NCBI RefSeq assembly: GCF_000238595.1
Contig: NZ_AGTS01000078.1
Span: 275,178 to 339,177, forward strand
Length of the DNA stretch: 64,000 bases
Source of the DNA: Acidovorax sp. NO-1
GTDB lineage: Bacteria > Pseudomonadota > Gammaproteobacteria > Burkholderiales > Burkholderiaceae_C
Direction: 5' to 3'
Under the pieces are notes generated by a model that saw only the letters and a program-made list of their open reading frames with translations, searched no databases and was not told the DNA's origin. A program made the position numbers and the translations under genes. Shown here piece after piece: positions 49,004-57,034 of this stretch (position 1 is its first letter; every line of letters begins with the position of its first letter).

Positions 49004-50602
49004 ATGAAATTAGATTTTTCACAAATTGCGACAAACAAAGAACCTGTTTTGTCAGGGCTTGATGTCTGCCAGGCTTGGGACACAGAGCTTGCCTTTGAGC
49101 ACTTGAAGGCCTGCGGAGAGGCAGACTCCAAACGCACGGCCGAGCGCCGAATCAACGCGCTAGGGCTCCTACCCCAGGAACTGATCGCCCACGATTTGGT
49201 GGACGAATGTGGTCGCCCGCCCAACCGCCTCGTGCTGAACTGGGCAATTGAACAAGCGCGCAAGCGGCGCGAACGGGTTCTCTTTGTCCAGTTAAGTCCC
49301 CTGCCCACGGGAAAGCCTTGCTTGCACGCCAATGACGCTCGGGGCGCCCGATTCTGGGTGCCGCTACCTGACGGCCAGCATGAGAGCATCGCTCTGGCCT
49401 TGCTTGCGCTTCAAAAACTCATCAGCAAGCCGATAGCGGTGTTTCCGCATGGCGCGCTGGTGGCAGCCTTGCGGGACACGCCAAGCACTCCGGATATTCA
49501 TCTTTGCCCTCAGGTGTACCGACCAGTCTTGTCTGTCGATCCGGGTCCGAGCAACATTGCCCAGCCACTTCGGGCCCCGTCTCCGCATCTCAAGCGGCTG
49601 GAGGCCGAAAGCATCCACATCATTCGGGAGGCGGTGGCAGAGGCACAAAACCCCGCAATGCTTTACTCCATTGGCAAAGATAGCAGCGTGATGCTGCACC
49701 TGGCACGCAAGGCGTTTTATCCAGGAGTGCCGCCGTTTCCACTGCTGCATGTGGACACGCGGTGGAAGTTTCAGGACATGTACGACTTCCGAGATCGCAT
49801 TGCCCATGAAAGCGGCATGCGGATGCTGGTCCACACCAACCCCGAGGCGATAGAGAAGAACATCAACCCATTCGAGCACGGATCCTCACTGCACACCGAC
49901 ATCACCAAGACAGACGGGCTGAAGCAGGCATTGGACCAATATCAGTTTGATATGGTGTTTGGTGGTGCGCGGCGTGATGAGGAGCAGTCGCGTGCCAAAG
50001 AACGCGTGTTCTCGTTTCGCACAACCACCCACCGTTGGAATCCCAAAAACCAGCGCCCTGAGCTTTGGAACCTCTACAACACACGCAAAAGCGCTGGCGA
50101 GAGCATTCGCGTGTTTCCACTATCTAACTGGACCGAGCTGGACATCTGGCAATACATCCACCAAGAAGGCATTCCAGTCGTGCCCCTTTACTTTGCCCAA
50201 CCGCGCCCCGTGGTAATGCGCCCTGGAATGATCATGATGGTGGACGACGACCGCTGCCAGATGCTCCCCGATGAAGAAATCCAAATCCGCAAGGTGCGTT
50301 TTCGCACCTTGGGCTGCTACCCGCTGACAAGCGCCATCGAGTCTGAAGCGGAGACACTCGAAGACATTTTGCTGGAACTGATCAACACCCGCCAATCCGA
50401 GCGGCAAGGCCGCAAGATCGACACCGACAGCTCGGGATCGATGGAAAAGAAAAACAGGAGGGGTACTTCTAATGTCACGCCGCAAAACAGCCCAGGCCTC
50501 ACATCCCATGGCACACAGGGCACAGACCACCGACCTGAGCGATTGGCTCATTCAACAAGCACAGCAGGACACCCTGCGTTTCATCACCTGCGGCAGTGTT
50601 GA
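49004..50602 (+). CDS. cysD: sulfate adenylyltransferase subunit 2 (CysD/NodP) with an unrecognised N-terminal domain and frameshifted 3' end
   Basis: Residues about 195-480 are Cys[17 protein letters not shown], the PP-loop-type [56 protein letters not shown] and [21 protein letters not shown]. With CysN it makes APS from sulfate and ATP. Residues 1-190 precede the normal CysD start and match nothing I recognise. After MEKK the frame leaves the usual ending: a run of five A (50450-50454) appears one base short, because with six A the gene would end QEGYF with TAA overlapping the cysN ATG (TAATG at 50470-50474). As read, it runs on to 50602. Confidence 0.85.
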   Translation: MKLDFSQIATNKEPVLSGLDVCQAWDTELAFEHLKACGEADSKRTAERRINALGLLPQELIAHDLVDECGRPPNRLVLNWAIEQARKRRERVLFVQLSPLPTGKPCLHANDARGARFWVPLPDGQHESIALALLALQKLISKPIAVFPHGALVAALRDTPSTPDIHLCPQVYRPVLSVDPGPSNIAQPLRAPSPHLKRLEAESIHIIREAVAEAQNPAMLYSIGKDSSVMLHLARKAFYPGVPPFPLLHVDTRWKFQDMYDFRDRIAHESGMRMLVHTNPEAIEKNINPFEHGSSLHTDITKTDGLKQALDQYQFDMVFGGARRDEEQSRAKERVFSFRTTTHRWNPKNQRPELWNLYNTRKSAGESIRVFPLSNWTELDIWQYIHQEGIPVVPLYFAQPRPVVMRPGMIMMVDDDRCQMLPDEEIQIRKVRFRTLGCYPLTSAIESEAETLEDILLELINTRQSERQGRKIDTDSSGSMEKKNRRGTSNVTPQNSPGLTSHGTQGTDHRPERLAHSTSTAGHPAFHHLRQC

Positions 50603-52432
50603 CGACGGAAAAAGCACGCTGATTGGTCGCCTTCTATGGGAATCCCGGCAAATTCATGACGACCAGATGGCCGCGCTGGTTGCAGACTCCAAACGGCATG
50701 GCACCCAAGGCGACAAGGTGGATTTGGCCTTGCTGGTGGATGGGCTTGCCGCTGAGCGCGAGCAAGGCATCACCATCGACGTGGCCTACCGTTTTTTTCC
50801 ACCCCACGACGCAAGTTCATTGTGGCCGACACTCCTGGGCACGAGCAATACACCCGCAACATGGTCACCGGCGCATCCACAGCAGACATGGCAGTGATAT
50901 TGATTGACGCACGGCACGGCTTGCAAACCCAAACGCGTCGCCATGCGCGTTTGGTGTCATTGATGGGCATCCGCCACGTTGTCTTAGCCATCAACAAAAT
51001 GGACTTGGTGCGTTTTGACGCCCAAGCCTTTAAATCCATTCAAGACGATTTCTGCACGTTTGCCAACAACCTTCGCTTTGAAACCCTTACAGCCGTCCCC
51101 CTCTCGGCGTTGCATGGCGACAACGTCACCACCCGCTCACCACATACCCCCTGGTACAGCGGCCCCACACTGATGGGGTACCTTGAAACGGTGCCCATCC
51201 CCACAGCCACGGACCAAAGATTCGTGTTCCCCGTGCAATGCGTCAACCGGCCCCATTCCGATTTCAGGGGTTTTAGCGGCACCGTAGCAAGTGGACGTGT
51301 TGTGGTGGGCAGCTTGGTGCGCATCACTGCCTCTGGCCAAACCGCACGGGTCAACCGCATAGTCACAACGAACGGTGATGCTCCAGAAGCCCTGGCGGGC
51401 AACGCCATCACCCTTGTGCTGGATACCGAGGTGGACGCGTCGCGTGGCGACATTCTGGCCAGCGCAGACGCCCCACTGGAAATGACTGATCAGTTCACCG
51501 CCACCGTGATCTGGATGCATGAAGACGCTGGAATGGTGGGACGCAGCTACGAGCTAAAACTGGCAAACCAATGGGCGGGGGCCTCTCTTACCCACATCAA
51601 GCACCGCCTCAACGTGAACACTGGCGCCCATGAATCGTGCCAACAACTGGGGCTGAATGACATCGCCGAGTGCAACGTTGCACTGAGCCGACCATTGGTC
51701 TTTGACGCCTACACCACATCGCACACGCTGGGTGGCTTTATCTTGGTAGACCGATTCAGCCAGGCCACAGTAGCCGCAGGGTTGATCACGCATAGCCTGC
51801 GCCGCGCGCAAAACGTACACCGCCAGGCGCTGAGCATTGCTCGACAAGACCGCGAGCGGCTCAATGGACACAAAGGCAAAGTGATCTGGTTCACCGGATT
51901 GTCTGGCTCTGGCAAGTCAACCATCGCGAATGCACTGGAAAAAGAACTTCATGCCCAAGGAAAGCGCACCTACATACTGGATGGCGACAACATCCGACAG
52001 GGGTTGAACAGAGACCTGGGCTTTACCGATGCCGACCGGGTGGAGAACATACGCCGCGTGGCCGAGGTGGCCAAACTCATGATGGATGCAGGCCTGATCG
52101 TGATGACCGCCTTCATCAGCCCTTTCCAGGCCGAGAGGGAAATGGCACGTGAGCTGATCGGAGTCGAGAACTTCACCGAGGTATTCGTGGACACGCCTTT
52201 GCTGGTATGTGAGCAGCGCGACCCCAAGGGCCTGTACAAAAAAGCGCGCAGCGGGCTCATCCCAAATATGACGGGGATCAACAGTCCCTATGAACTCCCC
52301 ACACAACCGGACGTAGTGATCAACTCCACCATTATCAAACCACAAGATGCGGTAGAACAGATAAACCGTTATCTTCGTGGCGCCCCCAATAAGGAAGACC
52401 TGAAGATTTCAAACCACATAATTGTGGCCTGA
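50472..52432 (+). pseudogene. cysNC: bifunctional sulfate adenylyltransferase subunit 1 / adenylylsulfate kinase (CysN-CysC, NodQ type), frame broken
   Basis: The 5' part has the GTPase P-loop [16 protein letters not shown]; the 3' part resumes with [23 protein letters not shown], translation-factor beta-barrels, then an APS kinase domain ([22 protein letters not shown] ... [16 protein letters not shown] ... [10 protein letters not shown]). Together they make APS and phosphorylate it to PAPS, the sulfotransferase donor. The two frames join if the T run at 50792-50798 has eight bases instead of seven, giving [17 protein letters not shown]. So a single-base deletion, or a sequencing error, splits the gene. 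As read, the first frame stops at 50897 and the second is open from 50822. Confidence 0.88.
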
Positions 52433-52475
52433 ACCAAGTTCATCAAAAACTTGTGCCAAAAATACAATCCCCTCG

Positions 52476-53324
52476 CTAGTCGATGATAAAGCCTGTCCTC
52501 CGCAGTTTTTCTTGGACGCCCCAGAACGCCATGGGCTCGTAATCAGGATAGGGGTAATACCCACGCACAAGCTGGATCTCGCCATTGCGCCGTGCCAGAT
52601 GTTGGCGGACCAGATCGAGCACAGAAATTGGCTTGCCGCTGCAACAATTTATGACACCGTTCATGTCCGGATGAGTGGTGGCCCAGTCAAAACAGCGTGC
52701 GATGGTTTCAATCGGCAGATAGTCGCGCAGTTGATCGCCAGCAGACATCTCGAAGCGCTCACGCCCTTCATCCAGCGCCCTGTCTAGTTGTGACAGCAGG
52801 CTGTTCGGATTTTGCCCCTCCCCATACATGTAAAACAGACGCACCCACTGGAGCGTAAACGGATTGCGTCGCTGCAATATTTCAAGGCTTTTGCGCAAGG
52901 CATCTTTGGCAAAACCGTAGGGCGTGAAGGGATGCGTTTCCATCTCTTCGCCCAGCGGCCCGTACTGCATACCGTACTCAAGACAGGTGCCTGCAACGAG
53001 AAGGTGCGGGACACCTGCCTGAACAGCAGCCTCAAGGAAGTGAAGGTTAGTAGGTAAATTTTTACCGATGTGAAAAAAGTCGCGGTAATTCGGCAAACCA
53101 GGCCATGCCAGATGGATCAATACGTCGGGGATAGCGGATTTTTGCCAATCCCATGCCGCACTTTGGAGGTCGTGCGCAACAAACTCGACGCGTTCAAACC
53201 ATGGCAGAGTGCGGGCGCGATCTTCACTTCTGGCCATTGCAACAACGGTATGTCCAGACGCCAGCAGGCGACTGACCACATGGCGCCCGACAAAACCTGT
53301 TGCCCCAGTGACGAGCACTTTCAC
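52476..53324 (-). CDS. NAD-dependent epimerase/dehydratase family protein (sugar 4-ketoreductase-like)
   Basis: The 282-residue extended SDR has the N-terminal dinucleotide motif TGATGFVGRHVVSRLL and a catalytic-site-like region around LLVAGTCLEYGMQYGPLGEE with PYGFAKDALRKS (Tyr-x3-Lys). It ends a five-gene series that starts with rfbF, overlapping the C-methyltransferase gene by 4 bases. The expected step is reduction of the 4-keto group of a CDP-hexose, completing a C-methylated 6-deoxy sugar. This assignment is from context. Confidence 0.87.
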   Translation of the reverse strand: MKVLVTGATGFVGRHVVSRLLASGHTVVAMARSEDRARTLPWFERVEFVAHDLQSAAWDWQKSAIPDVLIHLAWPGLPNYRDFFHIGKNLPTNLHFLEAAVQAGVPHLLVAGTCLEYGMQYGPLGEEMETHPFTPYGFAKDALRKSLEILQRRNPFTLQWVRLFYMYGEGQNPNSLLSQLDRALDEGRERFEMSAGDQLRDYLPIETIARCFDWATTHPDMNGVINCCSGKPISVLDLVRQHLARRNGEIQLVRGYYPYPDYEPMAFWGVQEKLRRTGFIID

Positions 53325-54547
53325 TGGAATACCTTCAGTTCAGGCACGGCTACAATGAACTTACCACCCCAGGCCAGAACCTGTTTTTCCTGCTGCGTGA
53401 CTTCCTCGGCGATATTCCAGGGCAGAATGATTACCCAGTCCGGTTTACGTGCGGACAACTCTGACGGCGGGAATATAGGGATATGGCTGCCAGGCATGAA
53501 CTTGTTCTGCTTTGACGGCGCCGCGTCGCAGATGAAGTCGATCAGATCATGCTTGATGCCCGCATAATTCATCAGTGTGTTGCCTTTGGCTGCAGCACCG
53601 TATGCGGCGACGGATTTCCCCGACCGTTTTTGTTCGATCAGGAAGGCCACGAAGTCGTTCTTGACCTTGTTTGCCTTCGCCTGAAAGCTTGTGTATGTCG
53701 TCAGATCGAGTAGGCCGAAGCTTTGTTCTCTGGCCATCATGGCGGTGACGGCGTGAGATACCGGGCGCGGATCGTCTGCGTGGCATCCGTATATCCGGAG
53801 GCTACCGCCGTGGGTAGGCAATTCTTCGATATCGAAAATGCGCAGGCCGGCGTGGGCAAAGACCTTGCTGACGGATGTCAGCGAGAGATACGAGAAATGC
53901 TCGTGGTAAACCGTATCAAACTGGTTCTTGTCAATCAGTTGCAGCAGATGTGGAAATTCCAGATTGATTGTTCCACCCGGCTTCAGAGCCATGCGCAGAC
54001 CGATTGTGAAATCGTTGATGTCTGGAACGTGCGCATAGACATTGTTGCCGCAGATCAGATCGGCTTGCTTGTCTTCCGCAGTCAGCGCATTCGCAATCTC
54101 TTCCCCGAAGAATTTGCGCCACACTAGAATACCTAGTCGTTCGGCCGCTTCTGCTGTACTGTTAGTGGGTTCGATGCCGAGACAGGGGATTTTTTTGGCG
54201 ACAAAGTTTTTCAACAGGTAGCCATCATTGGAAGCGACTTCGATTACGAAACTTTGCGCGTTCAGTTGCAGACGGTCGGTGATTTGGTCTACATAATTGG
54301 CGGCGTGCTTCAGCCAGCCTTTGGAGGTCGAAGAGAAATAGGCGTAATCATCGGTGAACAATTGATCTGCTTCCGCATAGTCATCGGTCTGGACCAGCCA
54401 GCAGTGATGGCAGACGTGCAGCTTCAGGGGGTACGTGACTTCCGGCGTCTGTAATTGCGCCTCGCTCCGGTAGGCGTTGGAGGGCGGAGCGTAGCCCAGA
54501 TCAAGAAATACGTGTTCCAGTTCAGTTTGACAATGTCTGCATTTCAT
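53321..54547 (-). CDS. NDP-hexose C-methyltransferase (TylCIII/EryBIII-like)
   Basis: The 408-residue protein has the three-part layout of sugar C-methyltransferases: an N-terminal zinc-binding cysteine module (CRHCQTELEH ... CHHCWLVQ), a central SAM-binding fold (FVIEVASNDGYLLKNFVAKKIPCLGIEP, with YHEHFSYLSL near the active site) and a C-terminal domain (VAAYGAAAKGNTLMNYAGI). Relatives methylate C-3 of 4-keto-6-deoxy sugars. It overlaps its neighbours by 4 bases on each side, so all five genes are coupled. Confidence 0.9.
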   Translation of the reverse strand: MKCRHCQTELEHVFLDLGYAPPSNAYRSEAQLQTPEVTYPLKLHVCHHCWLVQTDDYAEADQLFTDDYAYFSSTSKGWLKHAANYVDQITDRLQLNAQSFVIEVASNDGYLLKNFVAKKIPCLGIEPTNSTAEAAERLGILVWRKFFGEEIANALTAEDKQADLICGNNVYAHVPDINDFTIGLRMALKPGGTINLEFPHLLQLIDKNQFDTVYHEHFSYLSLTSVSKVFAHAGLRIFDIEELPTHGGSLRIYGCHADDPRPVSHAVTAMMAREQSFGLLDLTTYTSFQAKANKVKNDFVAFLIEQKRSGKSVAAYGAAAKGNTLMNYAGIKHDLIDFICDAAPSKQNKFMPGSHIPIFPPSELSARKPDWVIILPWNIAEEVTQQEKQVLAWGGKFIVAVPELKVFQ

Positions 54548-55095
54548 AGTGCGAGCCCCGAAAATTGTTCGTCCAGAAACGTGTGATTTTGATCGCGGGC
54601 GGACAGATCAGTGGGGGGGAGTGGCCACTGGATGCCGAGCTTCGGATCGTCAAAATGTACGGCGCCTTCACAGGCAGGTGTGTAGTAGGCTGTATGTAAA
54701 TAGAGCAACTCACTATTGGCTTCCAGTACCTGAAAACCGTGGGCGCATCCTTCCGGAATGACAAAGGCATTGCACTTTTCCGAGGACAAGTCGAGGGCGA
54801 CCCACTGCCTAAAGGTCGGAGAACCATGGCGTAAATCGACCGCGACGTCGAAAACGCGGCCTTTGAGGCAGCGGACGATTTTCATTTCAGCCTGTGGGGC
54901 AATTTGATAGTGCATACCCCGGATCGCACCCACCTTGCAGGTCAGGGATTTATTGATCTGCACGACATGCCGTTGCCCCAGAACAGGTGCGAGTTCTTGG
55001 GCACAGAAGAGTCGTGAAAACGCCCCGCGTTTATCCTGAAATGCGGTACTTTCAACGATGTGTACGCCCTGAATGGCGGTGTCGATGATCTTCAT
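54544..55095 (-). CDS. dTDP-4-dehydrorhamnose 3,5-epimerase family protein (acts on a CDP sugar?)
   Basis: The 183-residue cupin has the RmlC landmarks DKRGAFSRLFCAQEL, RGMHYQIAPQAEMKIVRCLKGRVFDVAVDLRHGSPTF and FVIPEGCAHGFQVLEANSELLYLHTAYYTP, containing the catalytic His and Tyr. It is distinct from the true rfbC at 62244-62789. Sitting between rfbG and a C-methyltransferase, it probably epimerises CDP-4-keto-6-deoxyglucose at C-3, C-5 or both. The start is the ATG at 55095, overlapping the rfbG stop. Confidence 0.88.
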   Translation of the reverse strand: MKIIDTAIQGVHIVESTAFQDKRGAFSRLFCAQELAPVLGQRHVVQINKSLTCKVGAIRGMHYQIAPQAEMKIVRCLKGRVFDVAVDLRHGSPTFRQWVALDLSSEKCNAFVIPEGCAHGFQVLEANSELLYLHTAYYTPACEGAVHFDDPKLGIQWPLPPTDLSARDQNHTFLDEQFSGLAL

Positions 55096-56174
55096 GTGGG
55101 TTGTGCATCCGTCCAGACCAGCTTTTGCGCACGGGCAGACTCGATATAGTGATTCAATTGCTGGACGCTGATCACTTCCTTGTTGTTCAGCCAAGCTTTG
55201 TACCATTCAGCCGTGGCTGCCACCCCTTCTTCAAAAGTCCAGACCGGGCGCCAGGACAGCATATCGCGGGCCTTGCTGCAATCTAAGTGCAAGAGTCGCG
55301 CTTCGTGAAGCTGCGATTGCTGGCCGGTGAACCACTCGAAGCCGTGCCAGCTTTGCCCAAGCTGTTCCAGCACCTGCTGAACCTGCCGATTGCCTTCGCG
55401 ATCCGGGCCAAAATTCCAGCCACTTGCGTGCGCTGAGTCACCCTCCAATAACTTCTGTCCCAGCGAAAGATAGCCTGACAAGCATTCCAGCACATGTTGC
55501 CAGGGGCGGGTTGAGGTGGGGGAACGAATCTCCAGCGGCTTGCCAGCCTGTGCTGCACGCGCCAGATCAGGAATCAGCCGGTCTTCAGACCAGTCACCAC
55601 CGCCAATGACATTGCCTGCGCGTGCAGTCGCCAGCAAAGGACTGCCCGGCGTCTGGAAAAATGCGCTGCGATAGCTGGCCGCAACTATTTCAGACCCTGC
55701 CTTGGATGCGCTGTAGGGGTCGTGACCGCCGAGGCGATCCGTTTCCCGGTACCCCCAGACCCACTCCCGATTCTCGTAGCATTTGTCTGTGGTGATGGCG
55801 ACGATTGCTTTGACGGAAGGCTGTTGGCGGCAGGCATCCAGAATATTCGCGGTGCCCATTACATTGGTTGACCATGTCTCCAGCGGCGCGCGGTAAGAGC
55901 GCCGGACCAAGGGCTGTGCCGCCAGATGAAACACGATTTCCGGCTCTGCATCCTTGACGGCTTGTCTGACGCCTTCGGCATCGCGGATGTCTACAGTCAG
56001 GGACTTGGTATCCAGTGACAGCAAGTCCCAGTGCGACGGATCGGTTTCAGGCGCAAGCGCAATGCCTGTTACCTGAGCATCCAGGGATTGAAGCCACAAG
56101 GTGAGCCAACTGCCCTTGAAACCGGTGTGCCCTGTGACGAGAACTCTGCGATTGTTGTATTGGTTGTCGAACAT
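55092..56174 (-). CDS. rfbG: CDP-glucose 4,6-dehydratase
   Basis: RfbG converts CDP-D-glucose to CDP-4-keto-6-deoxy-D-glucose. The 360-residue extended SDR has VLVTGHTGFKGSWLTLWLQSL (dinucleotide loop), VAITTDKCYENREWVWGYRETDRLGGHDPYSASKAGSE (the catalytic Tyr-x3-Lys region typical of this enzyme) and ARAGNVIGGGDWSEDRLIPD. The ATG at 56174 lies 2 bases after the rfbF stop. It is followed by the epimerase with a 4-base overlap. Confidence 0.95.
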   Translation of the reverse strand: MFDNQYNNRRVLVTGHTGFKGSWLTLWLQSLDAQVTGIALAPETDPSHWDLLSLDTKSLTVDIRDAEGVRQAVKDAEPEIVFHLAAQPLVRRSYRAPLETWSTNVMGTANILDACRQQPSVKAIVAITTDKCYENREWVWGYRETDRLGGHDPYSASKAGSEIVAASYRSAFFQTPGSPLLATARAGNVIGGGDWSEDRLIPDLARAAQAGKPLEIRSPTSTRPWQHVLECLSGYLSLGQKLLEGDSAHASGWNFGPDREGNRQVQQVLEQLGQSWHGFEWFTGQQSQLHEARLLHLDCSKARDMLSWRPVWTFEEGVAATAEWYKAWLNNKEVISVQQLNHYIESARAQKLVWTDAQPT

Positions 56175-56176
56175 CG

Positions 56177-56944
56177 TTACCAAAGCTTCCATGGTGCATG
56201 GCCGGAAGCCCACGCATCTTCAAGATGATTTTTATCGCGAAGCGTGTCCATCGCTTGCCAGAAGCCATTGTGCTTATAGGCGGTCAGCTCCCCTCTATTA
56301 GCCAGATGCTGAAGCGGCTGCTGTTCCCATACGGTATCGTCGCCTTCGATGTGGTTTAGTACGGTCGGTTCCAGCACAAAGAATCCGCCATTGATCCAGA
56401 CACCGTCGCCGGCCGGTTTTTCCTGGAAATGCTGGACAAGAGAACCGTCCATCTGCAAGGAACCAAAACGCCCCGGCGGCTGAATAGCTGTAACTGTTGC
56501 GAGCTTTCCGGCGGCTTTGTGATGGGCAATCAGAGCTGAAATATCAACGTCGGAGACACCGTCACCATAGGTCAGACAGAAGGTTTCATCGCCGATATAG
56601 GGCGCGACACGTTTGAGTCGGCCACCGGTCATGGTGCTTTCACCCGTATCGACCAAGGTGACATTCCAAGGCTCTACGAACTTCTGGTGAATCTCCATCT
56701 TGTTTTCGCGCATGCTGAATGTGACATCCGACATGTGCAGAAAATAATTGGAAAAGTATTCCTTGATGATATAACCCTTGTAGCCCAGACAAATGACGAA
56801 ATCATTAATTCCGTAATGCGAGTACATTTTCATGATGTGCCACAAAATCGGCTTTCCGCCAATTTCAATCATGGGTTTTGGACGCAGATGCGACTCTTCA
56901 CTGATCCGGGATCCGAGTCCGCCAGCAAGTATGACTGTTTTCAT
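56177..56944 (-). CDS. rfbF: glucose-1-phosphate cytidylyltransferase
   Basis: RfbF makes CDP-glucose from CTP and glucose 1-phosphate. The 255-residue nucleotidyltransferase has [42 protein letters not shown] and the family block [26 protein letters not shown] 56944 is preferred over a TTG 12 bases upstream. It heads the five-gene CDP-sugar series. No rfbH (3-dehydratase) follows, so the product is not a 3,6-dideoxyhexose made by the classical route. Confidence 0.96.
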   Translation of the reverse strand: MKTVILAGGLGSRISEESHLRPKPMIEIGGKPILWHIMKMYSHYGINDFVICLGYKGYIIKEYFSNYFLHMSDVTFSMRENKMEIHQKFVEPWNVTLVDTGESTMTGGRLKRVAPYIGDETFCLTYGDGVSDVDISALIAHHKAAGKLATVTAIQPPGRFGSLQMDGSLVQHFQEKPAGDGVWINGGFFVLEPTVLNHIEGDDTVWEQQPLQHLANRGELTAYKHNGFWQAMDTLRDKNHLEDAWASGHAPWKLW

Positions 56945-57034
56945 GTTGATTTTCAAATTAAATTAAAAACGACAAGTCGACTCATTCAAAAAGTATATGG
57001 AATACTCTGATTCAAATTCACGTTATAGAATGGG

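Noticed and set aside
50441..50474. Programmed -1 ribosomal frameshifting at the cysD A run.
   Set aside because: The heptamer G-AAA-AAC permits only poor tandem re-pairing, and the only Shine-Dalgarno-like sequence lies downstream, where it serves cysN. A simple deletion or base-call error is more likely.
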